From assembly GCF_001429625.1 (NCBI RefSeq), contig NZ_LMSU01000001.1, positions 1,796,003 to 1,860,002 of the forward strand: 64,000 nucleotides of DNA, read 5' to 3'. The DNA is from Nocardioides sp. Soil805 (GTDB taxonomy: Bacteria > Actinomycetota > Actinomycetes > Propionibacteriales > Nocardioidaceae). Within the stretch, counting starts at the first letter, position 1. Each line of letters opens with the position of its first letter. The position numbers and the translations under genes are program-made. Under the pieces are notes generated by a model. That model was not told the origin of the DNA. It saw only the letters and a program-made list of their open reading frames with translations, and made no database searches. Below are positions 50,595 through 59,339 of this stretch, in pieces.

Positions 50595-53500
50595 AGACGT
50601 TCTCCATCCTCGACCCGCTGCCCACGGGCACCACCCTGCTCGAGGCCAGCGCCGGCACCGGCAAGACGTGGACGATCGCGGCCCTCGTCACCAAGTACGT
50701 CGCCGCGGGCGAGACCACGCTCGACGAGATGCTCGTGGTGACCTTCACCCGGGCGGCCAGCCAGGAGCTGCGCGAGCGGGTGCGGGCCCAGCTCGTGGAG
50801 GCGGCCGAGGTGCTCGCCGACCCGACGGGCGAGCGCGCGCCGAGCGACCTGCACACGTGGCTGCTCGACGCCGGCGACGACGAGCGGCGGCGGCGCGCCC
50901 GCCGGCTCACCGACGCGCTGGTCTCCTTCGACGCGGCGACCATCGCCACCATCCACCAGTTCTGCCAGCTGGTGCTGCGCAGCCTCGGGGTGGCGGGCGA
51001 CACCGACGCCTCCGCGACCCTCGTCGAGGACCTCGACCAGCTCACCACCGAGGTGGTCGACGACCTCTACCTCGCCCGCTTCGCCGGCGAGCGCACCCCG
51101 CCGTGGTCGCGCGACGTGGCCCTGCGCATCGCCCGCGAGGTGGTGGGCGACCCGCGCGCGGTGGTCGAGCCGCAGCACGCCCTCGAGGAGGCGCCCGACT
51201 CCGAGGCCGCGGCCCGGGTGCGGTTCGCCCTCGACGTGCTCGCCGAGATCGACGTCCGCAAGCGCCGGCTCGGCGTGCTGAGCTACGACGACCTGCTGGT
51301 CCAGCTGGCCGACGCCCTGGCCGAGGAGGACGCACCGGCGCGGGCGCGGATGCGGCACCGGTGGAAGGTCGTGCTCATCGACGAGTTCCAGGACACCGAC
51401 CCGGTGCAGTGGCAGGTCTTCGACCGCGCCTTCACCGGCGCCGCGACGATGGTGCTCATCGGCGACCCCAAGCAGGCCATCTACGCCTTCCGCGGGGGCG
51501 ACATCGTGACCTACCTCCGGGCCGCGGAGACGGCCGGGGAGACCCAGACCCTCGGCGTCAACTACCGCTCGGACGAGGCCCTGCTCTCCCGGCTCCAGGC
51601 ACTGCTGCGCTCCGCCGAGCTCGGCGACGAGCGGATCGTGGTGCACCCCGTCGAGGCATCGCACCCGGGCTCGCGGCTCGAGGGCGCCGGCGACCCGTTC
51701 CGGCTCCGGGTCGTACGTCGCGCCGAGCTGGGGGTGGGCCCGCGCGCCAAGGTCACGGTCGGCCACTGGCGCGACCACGTCACGCTCGACGTCGCCCGGG
51801 AGATCAAGCGGCTGCTGACCGGCACGGCCACCTTCCGGGGCCGGCGGGTGCGGCCCGGCGACGTCGCGGTGCTGGCGGCCCGGCGGGCCGAGCTCCAGGC
51901 CGTGCAGGAGGCGCTGGCCGTGCTGGGGGTGCCCGCGGTCATCAGCTCGGGGGGCACCGTCTTCCACACCCCCGCGGCGACCGAGTGGCTCACCCTGCTC
52001 GAGGCCGTCGAGCAGCCGCACCGCACCGACCGGGTCCGGGCCGCCGCGCTCACCTCCTTCTTCGGCATCTCCGCGGCCGACCTCGAGGCCAGCGGGGACG
52101 ACGGCACAGACCGGCTCGCCGACCGGGTCCGCACCCTGGCCGACGTGTTCGCGGCCCGGGGGGTCGCGGCCGTGCTCGAGGCCACGGTCGTCGACGGCCT
52201 CACCGCGCGGGTGCTGGCCCGGGTCGGGGGCGAGCGCACCCTCACCGACCTGCGCCACATCGGCGAGGCCCTGCACAAGGTGTCGGTCGACGAGCGGCTC
52301 GGCATCGTGGGACTGCTGGCCTGGCTGCGCGCCCAGGTCGCCGACGAGCAGGTCGAGGTGGCCTCCGAGCGCACCCGTCGCCTCGACTCCGACGCCGAGG
52401 CGGTCCAGCTGGTGACGATCCACGGCAGCAAGGGCCTCCAGTACCCCATCGTCTACGTCCCCACCCTGTGGAACCGCTACACCGGCAACGACCCGGACGT
52501 GCCGCTCTTCCACGACGACGCGGGCCGGCGCGCCCGCGACGTGGGCGGCGCCAGTCCGTGGCGCGGTGCGCACGTCGCCCGGCACCGGCGCGAGGACGCC
52601 GGCGAGGCGCTGCGCCTGCTCTACGTCGCCCTCACCCGCGCCCAGTCGCAGGTCGTCGCCTGGTACGCCCCGGCCGCCCTCAACACCCCCGCCTCCCCGT
52701 TGCACCGGCTGCTGTTCGGGCGCCGACCGGGCACCGCCGCCGTGCCGGACGAGCAGCCCGTCGTGGCCGACGACCGCATCGTCGAGATCCTGGGCCACTG
52801 GCGCGCCGCGGGCGGTCCCGAGCCCGAGCTGGCCGACAGTCCCGCGCCGGACACGACGCCGATCGCCCAGCCGGTCCATGCGCTCGCTGCCCGCCGCTTC
52901 ACCCGTCGGGTCGACACCGCCTGGCGGCGCACCTCCTACTCCTCGCTGTCGGCGGCCGCCAGCACCCCGCACGGCCACTCCCTCTCCGAGCCCGAGGAGG
53001 TCCCCGAGCTCGAGGACGACGATGACCTGGGCCTCCTCGACCTCGACGCCCCCGTCCCCGCGCCGGACCTCGACCTCGCGGCCGTGCCATCCCCGATGGC
53101 GGCCCTCCCGGTCGGTGCGACCTTCGGCTCCCTGGTCCACGCGGTCCTCGAGCACGCCGACCCCGGGTCGCCCGACTTCCGCGCCGAGGTGCTGGCCCAC
53201 ATCGCCGAGCAGCGGGTGTGGTGGCCGGTCGACCTCGACGCCGACGAGCTCGCCGACGCCCTCGTGGCGGTGTGCACCAGCCCGCTCGGTCCCCTGGCCG
53301 CCGAGTCGACCCTGCTCGAGGTGGGGGCCGGCGACCGGCTCACCGAGCTCGACTTCGAGCTGCCGCTCGCGGGCGGCGACGACGCGTCGTACTCCGCCGG
53401 GACCGTGCGCCTCGGGGACCTCGCGCCGATGCTGCGGCGGCACCTGCCCGAGGGCGACCCCGTCCGGGGGTACGCCGACGCCCTCGCCGCGGACGCCGGG

Positions 53501-53923
53501 CTCGCCGACCAGCTGCTCACCGGCTACCTCACCGGGTCCATCGACCTCGTGCTGCGGGTCGAGGTGGACGGCCGCACCCGCTACCTGACGGCCGACTACA
53601 AGACCAACTGGCTCGGCGACCTGGCCGCGCCACTGACCGCCCACGACTACCGGCCCGCGGTGCTCGACGAGGCCATGGGGCACTCCGACTACCCGCTGCA
53701 GGCCCTGCTCTACGTCGTGGTGCTGCACCGCTACCTGCGCTGGCGTCTGCCCGACTACGACCCGGCGGCCCACCTGGGCGGCGTGCTCTACCTCTACCTG
53801 CGCGGCATGTGCGGTCCCGACACCCCTCGGGTCGACGGGGCGCCGTGCGGCGTCTTCGCGTGGCGGCCGCCGGTCGCGCTCGTCGAGGAGCTCTCCAACC
53901 TGCTGGACGGAGTCGCACCGTGA
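50591..53923 (+). CDS. recB: RecBCD subunit RecB (helicase-nuclease)
   Basis: The product has 1110 residues from GTG 50,591, overlapping the recC stop. RecB is a 3'-5' UvrD-like helicase and carries the complex's only nuclease. Walker A LLEASAGTGKTWTIAAL has K25; motif II LIDEFQDTDPVQWQVFD; motif III VLIGDPKQAIYAFRGGDI; motif IV NYRSDEALL; motif V TIHGSKGLQYPIVYVPTLWN; motif VI LLYVALTRAQ. The C-terminal 250 residues hold the nuclease with LTADYKTNWLG, the catalytic D-x-K. The enzyme processes double-strand breaks and destroys foreign linear DNA. Confidence 0.96.
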   Translation: MKTFSILDPLPTGTTLLEASAGTGKTWTIAALVTKYVAAGETTLDEMLVVTFTRAASQELRERVRAQLVEAAEVLADPTGERAPSDLHTWLLDAGDDERRRRARRLTDALVSFDAATIATIHQFCQLVLRSLGVAGDTDASATLVEDLDQLTTEVVDDLYLARFAGERTPPWSRDVALRIAREVVGDPRAVVEPQHALEEAPDSEAAARVRFALDVLAEIDVRKRRLGVLSYDDLLVQLADALAEEDAPARARMRHRWKVVLIDEFQDTDPVQWQVFDRAFTGAATMVLIGDPKQAIYAFRGGDIVTYLRAAETAGETQTLGVNYRSDEALLSRLQALLRSAELGDERIVVHPVEASHPGSRLEGAGDPFRLRVVRRAELGVGPRAKVTVGHWRDHVTLDVAREIKRLLTGTATFRGRRVRPGDVAVLAARRAELQAVQEALAVLGVPAVISSGGTVFHTPAATEWLTLLEAVEQPHRTDRVRAAALTSFFGISAADLEASGDDGTDRLADRVRTLADVFAARGVAAVLEATVVDGLTARVLARVGGERTLTDLRHIGEALHKVSVDERLGIVGLLAWLRAQVADEQVEVASERTRRLDSDAEAVQLVTIHGSKGLQYPIVYVPTLWNRYTGNDPDVPLFHDDAGRRARDVGGASPWRGAHVARHRREDAGEALRLLYVALTRAQSQVVAWYAPAALNTPASPLHRLLFGRRPGTAAVPDEQPVVADDRIVEILGHWRAAGGPEPELADSPAPDTTPIAQPVHALAARRFTRRVDTAWRRTSYSSLSAAASTPHGHSLSEPEEVPELEDDDDLGLLDLDAPVPAPDLDLAAVPSPMAALPVGATFGSLVHAVLEHADPGSPDFRAEVLAHIAEQRVWWPVDLDADELADALVAVCTSPLGPLAAESTLLEVGAGDRLTELDFELPLAGGDDASYSAGTVRLGDLAPMLRRHLPEGDPVRGYADALAADAGLADQLLTGYLTGSIDLVLRVEVDGRTRYLTADYKTNWLGDLAAPLTAHDYRPAVLDEAMGHSDYPLQALLYVVVLHRYLRWRLPDYDPAAHLGGVLYLYLRGMCGPDTPRVDGAPCGVFAWRPPVALVEELSNLLDGVAP

Positions 53924-55674
53924 GCGACGTCTTCGAGGTCGACGACCCGACCGACGCCCGCCTCGCCCTCGGCGCGCAGGGGCTGCTGGCGAGCTTCAAC
54001 ACCGCCGGCTTGATCACCTCCGCCGACGTGCACGTGGCCACCACCCTCGGGCGCCTCGGCAGGGAGGACGACGACACCGTGCTGCTCGCGATCGCGCTGA
54101 CCGCCCGCGCGGTGCGGGCCGGCTCGATCTGCCTCGACCTGGCGACCGTCACCGAGCTGCCGGTCGCCGAGGCCCTCCCGTGGCCCGACCCGGTCGCCTG
54201 GGCGGGCGCGGTCGCGGCCAGCCCGCTCGTGGGGCTCGGGGTGCTGCACTGGGAGCACGGGCTGCTCTACCTCGACCGCTACCACGAGCAGGAGACGCAG
54301 GTCCTCCACGACCTGACCGCCCGCGCCGCCTCGACGCCGTCGTACGACCCGGTCGTGGTCAACGCGGCCCTGGACCGCGTCTTCGGCGAGGGCCACGGCG
54401 AGCAGCAGGCTGCGTGCCGCGGTGCCGCGGGCCAGTGGACGACGGTGATCACCGGCGGCCCCGGCACCGGCAAGACCACCGCGGTCGCGGGGCTCCTGGT
54501 GGCCCTCCACGAGCAGGCGCAGGCGCACGGGCAGGGGCTGCGCGTCGCCCTCGCGGCACCGACCGGCAAGGCGGCCGCGCGGCTGGAGGAGGCGGTGCAC
54601 GGCTCGGCGACCGGGTTCGCCGAGGCCGACCGGGCCCGACTGACGGGGCTCTCGGCGATGACCCTGCACCGCCTGCTGAGGCCGCTGCCGGGCAACAGCA
54701 CCCGCTTCCGGCACCACCGCGGCAACCGGCTGCCGCACGACGTCGTGGTGGTCGACGAGTCCTCCATGGTGTCGCTGACGATGATGGCGCGGCTGCTGGA
54801 GGCGGTGCGCCCCGACGCCCGGCTGGTGCTCGTGGGCGACCCCGACCAGCTCTCCTCCGTCGACGCCGGCGCGGTCCTCACCGACCTCGTCCGCGGCTAC
54901 GAGGGGCGGCCCGACTCGCCGGTGGCCGCGCTGCGCACCACCCACCGCTTCGGCCCGGAGATCCGGGCCCTCGCCGAGGCGTTGCGCCTCGGCGACGCCG
55001 ACGCGGCCCTCGAGGTGCTGGCCGCGGGTCACGAGGCGGTCGAGTGGGTGACCGACGCCGACCCGGCCTCGCAGATCCGCGCCACCGCCCTGCCCGCGGC
55101 ACTGGCCGTGCGGGACGCCGCGGTCGCCGGCGACATGCCCCGGGCGCTCGCGGCCCTCGACCGGCACCGGCTGCTGTGCGCCCACCGCGACGGCCCGTAC
55201 GGCGTCCACCACTGGAACCGCCGCATCGAGCAGTGGCTGGCCACCGAGACCGGCGACCCGCTGCACGAGCGCGACTACCTCGGCCGACCGCTGCTCGTGA
55301 CCGCCAACGACCACGCGCTGCGCCTCTACAACGGCGACACCGGCGTCGTGGTGGCGACCCCCGAGGGCGGTCGTCGCGTGGCCATCGCCGGCTCCGGCCC
55401 GGAGCCGCTCCACTTCGCACCGTCGCGCCTCGGCTCCGTGGAGACCATGCACGCGATGACGATCCACAAGAGCCAGGGCAGCCAGGCCGACGTGGTGAGC
55501 GTGCTGCTGCCCGACGTCGAGTCGCGACTGCTGACCCGCGAGCTCTTCTACACCGCGGTCACCCGGGCCCAGCAGCGCGTGCGCGTCATCGGTCCCGAGC
55601 CCGCCGTCCGGGCGGCCATCGAGCGGCAGGCCCAGCGCGCGAGCGGCCTACGAGTGCGCCTCGCCGGCCGGTGA
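53920..55674 (+). CDS. recD: RecBCD subunit RecD (helicase)
   Basis: The product has 584 residues from GTG 53,920, overlapping the recB stop (GTGA). RecD is the fast 5'-3' SF1B helicase. Walker A ITGGPGTGKTTAVAGLL; motif II VVVDESSMVSLTMMARLL; motif III LVLVGDPDQLSSVDAGAVL; and the late motif MHAMTIHKSQGSQADVVSVL, then ELFYTAVTRAQQRVRVIG. Gene order recC-recB-recD with complete translational coupling ensures equal subunit amounts. Confidence 0.95.
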   Translation: MSDVFEVDDPTDARLALGAQGLLASFNTAGLITSADVHVATTLGRLGREDDDTVLLAIALTARAVRAGSICLDLATVTELPVAEALPWPDPVAWAGAVAASPLVGLGVLHWEHGLLYLDRYHEQETQVLHDLTARAASTPSYDPVVVNAALDRVFGEGHGEQQAACRGAAGQWTTVITGGPGTGKTTAVAGLLVALHEQAQAHGQGLRVALAAPTGKAAARLEEAVHGSATGFAEADRARLTGLSAMTLHRLLRPLPGNSTRFRHHRGNRLPHDVVVVDESSMVSLTMMARLLEAVRPDARLVLVGDPDQLSSVDAGAVLTDLVRGYEGRPDSPVAALRTTHRFGPEIRALAEALRLGDADAALEVLAAGHEAVEWVTDADPASQIRATALPAALAVRDAAVAGDMPRALAALDRHRLLCAHRDGPYGVHHWNRRIEQWLATETGDPLHERDYLGRPLLVTANDHALRLYNGDTGVVVATPEGGRRVAIAGSGPEPLHFAPSRLGSVETMHAMTIHKSQGSQADVVSVLLPDVESRLLTRELFYTAVTRAQQRVRVIGPEPAVRAAIERQAQRASGLRVRLAGR

Positions 55675-55759
55675 CACACGTCCGGACACCACCCGGACAC
55701 GCCGCCCACGCAGCGGTACGGGCAACACGTCCGCAACACGTCGCCGCTAGCCTCGCACC

Positions 55760-56362
55760 ATGCCGTTCCTGCTCCGCGTCTCGCTGCCCGACGTCCCGGG
55801 ATCGCTGGGTCGCGTCGCGAGCGCGATCGGTGAGGCCGGGGGCGACATCGAGGCCATCGAGATCGTCGACAAGGGCTCCGACGGCCGTGCGGTGGACGAC
55901 GTGCTGCTCGAGATCAGCCCCGGCGCCATGCCCGACTCCGTGGTCTCGGCGTGCAACGCCATCGACGGCGTCGAGGTGCTCTGGATCAACCGGTACGCCG
56001 CCGGCGGCAACCTGTTCCTCGACCTCGAGGTGGTCGAGGAGCTGACCGCCCAGCCTTCCCACGCGATCGACCGGGTGCTGGACCTGCTGCCGATCACCTT
56101 CCGCGTCGACTGGGCCTCGCGGATCGCACCCGACGGCACCGTCGTGCGGGCCACCGACGCCGCACCCCGGACCCTCGGCTGGATCGGCCTGGACCGGCCG
56201 AGCCGCCTCGAGGGGGTCGACGACGTGACCCTGCTGTGCGCAGCGCCCATCGACGGCGACGTGATCGTGCTGGGGCGCCGGGGCGGTCCCGACTTCCTCG
56301 ACTCCGAGCTCGCCCGGCTCGGCCACCTGCTCGGGCTGGCGCAGACCATCAGCCGCGTCTGA
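55760..56362 (+). CDS. ACT-domain protein
   Basis: The product has 200 residues. The N-terminal 80 residues are an ACT fold: FLLRVSLPDVPGSLGRVASA, IGEAGGDIEAIEIVDKG, then VDDVLLEISPGA. This is a small-molecule (usually amino-acid) sensor. The remainder (about 90-195) looks like a GAF-like alpha/beta domain (HAIDRVLDLLPITFRVDWAS, then LLCAAPIDGDVIVLGRRGG). There is no catalytic motif, so it is probably a regulator or sensor. It lies between recD and the 2-hydroxyglutarate oxidase-like gene. Confidence 0.8.
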   Translation: MPFLLRVSLPDVPGSLGRVASAIGEAGGDIEAIEIVDKGSDGRAVDDVLLEISPGAMPDSVVSACNAIDGVEVLWINRYAAGGNLFLDLEVVEELTAQPSHAIDRVLDLLPITFRVDWASRIAPDGTVVRATDAAPRTLGWIGLDRPSRLEGVDDVTLLCAAPIDGDVIVLGRRGGPDFLDSELARLGHLLGLAQTISRV

Positions 56363-56414
56363 GGCTGCGCCCGGCTCCCCGTGCGGGCGCCTCGCGCTGT
56401 GGCATGCTCGCCCG

Positions 56415-57623
56415 ATGAGTGGCCTGCGCGCCGCCGTCGTCGGCGGCGGCATCATCGGCACCGCGGTGGCCCGCCACCTGGCGTGCCACCACGGCGCGGA
56501 CGTCACGCTCCTGGAGAAGGAGGACCACGTCGGCGCCCACCAGACCGGGCACAACAGCGGCGTCGTGCACGCCGGGCTGTACTACGAGCCCGGCAGCCTC
56601 AAGGCCACCCTGTGCCGCCGTGGCGTCGACCTGCTCCAGGAGTTCGTGACGCAGCACGACATCGCGTACGACGAGTGCGGCAAGGTGGTGGTGGCGCTCG
56701 AGGAGGCCGAGGTCGGCCGCCTCGAGGCGATCCACGCGCGGGCGGTCGCCAACGGGGTCCCCGACGTGGCGATGGTCGACGCCGACGGGCTGCGCGCCCT
56801 CGAGCCGCACGCGGTCGGCGTACGCGCCCTGCACTCCCCGCACACCGCGATCGTGGACTACCCCGCGATGACGCGGGCGCTGGCCGACGAGCTGGTGGCC
56901 GCCGGGGGCAGCCTGCGCCTGGGCCAGGCCGTGACCACGCTGGACGAGCGCGGCACCGGGGTCCGGGTGGGCACCGCGCTCGAGGAGGCGGAGTTCGACG
57001 TCGTGATCGTCTGCGGCGGCCTCCAGTCGGACCGTCTCGCCGCACTGCTGGGCGAGCCGCGGGACCCGCGCATCGTGCCGTTCTTCGGCGACTACTTCCT
57101 CGTCCCCGAGCGACAGCGCTCGCTGGTGCGCGGGATGGTCTACCCGGTGCCGGACCCGCGTTACCCGTTCCTGGGCGTCCACCTGACCCCGCGGGTCGAC
57201 GGGGCCCTGATGCTCGGGCCCAACGCCTTCCTCTCCCTCGGCCGCGAGTCCTACCGACCCCGCCGGGTGGTCCCGCGCGACGTCCTCGACGCGGTCGGCT
57301 TCGCCGGGTTCTGGCGCTTCGCCGCCGGCAACGTCGCGGCCGCGGTCCGCGAGTCACGGACCGCGGTGAGCCCCCGCCGCTTCGTCGCCGAGGCGCAGCG
57401 CTACGTCCCGGAGCTGGACGGCGTCGGGGTGACCCGTGGCCCGCGCGGCGTCCGCGCGCAGGCCATGGACTCCTCCGGACGACTGGTCGACGACTTCGTG
57501 ATCACCGGCACCGACCGGGTCGTGCTGGTCCGCAACGCGCCGTCCCCGGGGGCCACGTCGGCGCTGGCCATCGCCGAGCACGTCGTGGCCGAGGCGCTCG
57601 GCCGGCGCTCCGGGTCGCGCTGA
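56415..57623 (+). CDS. lhgO: L-2-hydroxyglutarate oxidase-like FAD enzyme
   Basis: The product has 402 residues. The FAD dinucleotide fold is at the start: AAVVGGGIIGTAVARHLACH. LhgO-type landmarks are HNSGVVHAGLYYEPGSLKA, CRRGVDLLQEFVTQHDIAYD, GLRALEPHAVGVRALHSPHT and FGDYFLVPERQRSLVRGMVY followed by PVPDPRYPFLGVHLT. The enzyme oxidises L-2-hydroxyglutarate to 2-oxoglutarate at the membrane face, clearing a side product of dehydrogenases. Family assignment is good; the exact substrate is inferred. It follows the ACT gene by 52 bases. Confidence 0.9.
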   Translation: MSGLRAAVVGGGIIGTAVARHLACHHGADVTLLEKEDHVGAHQTGHNSGVVHAGLYYEPGSLKATLCRRGVDLLQEFVTQHDIAYDECGKVVVALEEAEVGRLEAIHARAVANGVPDVAMVDADGLRALEPHAVGVRALHSPHTAIVDYPAMTRALADELVAAGGSLRLGQAVTTLDERGTGVRVGTALEEAEFDVVIVCGGLQSDRLAALLGEPRDPRIVPFFGDYFLVPERQRSLVRGMVYPVPDPRYPFLGVHLTPRVDGALMLGPNAFLSLGRESYRPRRVVPRDVLDAVGFAGFWRFAAGNVAAAVRESRTAVSPRRFVAEAQRYVPELDGVGVTRGPRGVRAQAMDSSGRLVDDFVITGTDRVVLVRNAPSPGATSALAIAEHVVAEALGRRSGSR

Positions 57624-57627
57624 GTCC

Positions 57628-58068
57628 TCAGGCGCGCTCGAGCAGGAAGATCGGGATCAGGCGGTCCGTCTTCTCCTGGTACGACGAGTACGTCGACCAG
57701 GTGGCCACCGCGTGCTGCCACCAGTCCGCCCGCTCGTCGCCCGACAGCTCGCGGACGCGGTAGGTGTGCTTCTCCGCCTTGTCCTGGAGCTCGACCTCGG
57801 GGTGCCGGCGGAAGTTGTCGGCCCACGCCGGGTCCTCGTCCGCGCCGCCCTTGGACGCCACCGCGAGGTAGGCGCCGTCGCGCTCGACGCGCATCACGGG
57901 GTTCTTGCGCAGCTTGCCGGAGGTCGCGCCGACGGAGGTGATGACCACGACGGGGAAGTCGGTGCCGGGCAGCGTGCCGCCCTTCTCGCCGTTCGTCGCC
58001 TCGTACTCCTCCACGTTGTCGCGGACCCACTTCGCTGCGCTCGGGACGTACTCGCCTGTCAGTGCCAT
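57628..58068 (-). CDS. deazaflavin (F420)-dependent nitroreductase-family protein (DUF385)
   Basis: The product has 146 residues from ATG 58,068, the usual size. The signature is clear: GTDFPVVVITSVGATSGKLR, KNPVMRVERDGAYLAVASKG, then GADEDPAWADNFRRHPEVEL and YRVRELSGDERADWW. This is the split-barrel Ddn-type family that binds reduced F420 and reduces small substrates such as quinones. F420 is common in actinobacteria. It runs tail to tail with lhgO and is divergent from menB. Confidence 0.92.
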   Translation of the reverse strand: MALTGEYVPSAAKWVRDNVEEYEATNGEKGGTLPGTDFPVVVITSVGATSGKLRKNPVMRVERDGAYLAVASKGGADEDPAWADNFRRHPEVELQDKAEKHTYRVRELSGDERADWWQHAVATWSTYSSYQEKTDRLIPIFLLERA

Positions 58069-58152
58069 GTCCGCGACAACACCACGTCGGGCCCCCGGAT
58101 TCCACAGGGGCCGGGTCGGCGTACGACGCGACGCGGACGTTAGGTTGCGGGC

Positions 58153-59088
58153 ATGAGTGCGATCGACGGAGTGTCCGAGATCTTCGACGCGTCCCAGTGG
58201 GACGACGTGCCCGGCTTCGAGGACCTGACCGACCTCACCTACCACCGGGCGAAGGCGCACGGCACGGTACGGATCGCCTTCGACCGGCCCGACGTGCTCA
58301 ACGCCTTCCGCCCGCACACCGTCGACGAGCTGCTGCGCGTCCTCGAGCACGCGCGCACCAGCGCGGACGTCGGCTGCGTGCTGCTCACCGGCAACGGCCC
58401 GGGCGCCAAGCACGGCAAGTGGTCGTTCTGCAGCGGCGGCGACCAGCGCATCCGCGGCAAGGCCGGCTACCAGTACGAGACCGGCGGGCACGACGACGCG
58501 GGCGCCCCGCCGAACCCGATCGACAAGGCCAAGCTGGCCCGCCTGCACATCCTGGAGTGCCAGCGGCTGATCCGCTTCATGCCGAAGGTCGTCATCAGCG
58601 TCGTCCCCGGCTGGGCGGCCGGCGGCGGCCACAGCCTGCACGTGGTCAGCGACCTCACCCTGGCCAGCCGCGAGCACGCCCGTTTCAAGCAGACCGACGC
58701 GGACGTCGGCTCCTTCGACGGCGGCTACGGCTCGGCGTACCTCGCCCGGCAGGTCGGGCAGAAGTTCGCCCGGGAGATCTTCTTCCTCGCCGACGAGTAC
58801 GACGCCGAGACCATGCACCGGATGGGCGCGGTCAACCGGGTGGTCGACCACGCCGACCTCGAGGCGACCGCCCTGGAGTGGGGCCGCAGGATCAACGGCA
58901 AGTCCCCCACCGCCCAGCGGATGCTCAAGTACTCCTTCAACCTCCTCGACGACGGGCTCGTCGGCCAGCAGCTCTTCGCCGGCGAGGCGACGCGGCTGGC
59001 CTACATGACCGACGAGGCCCAGGAGGGCCGCGACCAGTTCCTCGAGAAGCGCGACCCGGACTGGTCGCCGTACCCCTGGTACTTCTGA
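58153..59088 (+). CDS. menB: 1,4-dihydroxy-2-naphthoyl-CoA synthase
   Basis: The product has 311 residues, the long actinobacterial form. MenB closes the naphthoquinone ring in menaquinone synthesis by Dieckmann condensation of succinylbenzoyl-CoA. Crotonase-fold motifs are FDRPDVLNAFRPHTVDELL, GNGPGAKHGKWSFCSGGDQR with the family's distinctive disordered A-loop, VVPGWAAGGGHSLHVVSDL (oxyanion hole) and TDADVGSFDGGYGSAYLAR, with the SFD aspartate and GYG typical of MenB. The C-terminus DPDWSPYPWYF completes the neighbouring active site in the hexamer. Confidence 0.95.
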   Translation: MSAIDGVSEIFDASQWDDVPGFEDLTDLTYHRAKAHGTVRIAFDRPDVLNAFRPHTVDELLRVLEHARTSADVGCVLLTGNGPGAKHGKWSFCSGGDQRIRGKAGYQYETGGHDDAGAPPNPIDKAKLARLHILECQRLIRFMPKVVISVVPGWAAGGGHSLHVVSDLTLASREHARFKQTDADVGSFDGGYGSAYLARQVGQKFAREIFFLADEYDAETMHRMGAVNRVVDHADLEATALEWGRRINGKSPTAQRMLKYSFNLLDDGLVGQQLFAGEATRLAYMTDEAQEGRDQFLEKRDPDWSPYPWYF

Positions 59089-59095
59089 GGAGCTC

Positions 59096-59180
59096 GTAGA
59101 CGCGCGGACACCACCCCCGGCGGGGGCCGGCGCGCACGCGGGCCAGGTGCTGGTCGCACGACCGATGTCCGCGTGTCTAC
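59096..59180. repeat. long inverted repeat after menB
   Basis: GTAGACGCGCGGACA at 59,096-59,110 pairs with TGTCCGCGTGTCTAC at 59,166-59,180 with one mismatch; the 55-base loop is itself GC-rich. It begins eight bases after the menB stop and most simply serves as a terminator. Confidence 0.55.
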
Positions 59181-59214
59181 GTCGCGGATCGAGGTGCCGA
59201 CCAGCCACCCGGTT

Positions 59215-59259
59215 GTAACGCTCCGTTACATGCGCTGCACACCCCACCGGTGGGGTGTG
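59215..59259 (+). promoter_or_regulatory. candidate operators upstream of the GAF histidine kinase
   Basis: Two perfect palindromes lie 80-125 bases before the kinase start: GTAACG-CTC-CGTTAC at 59,215-59,229 and CACACCCCACC-GGTGGGGTGTG at 59,238-59,259. A further CGTTACATG half-site is at about 59,277. They look like protein-binding sites that could control the kinase gene. No cognate regulator was identified. Confidence 0.4.
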
Positions 59260-59339
59260 GAGCTCGTGCAACAGCGCGTTACATGGGGCGGACGGCCCGG
59301 CATCCTGGGCGCTCCCACCCGACTGGTTGAATCCGGGCC

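Noticed and set aside
55675..55759. Direct repeats of ACACGTCCG behind recD as a regulatory array
   Set aside because: The copies are very short and irregular, and such strings are common by chance in GC-rich DNA.
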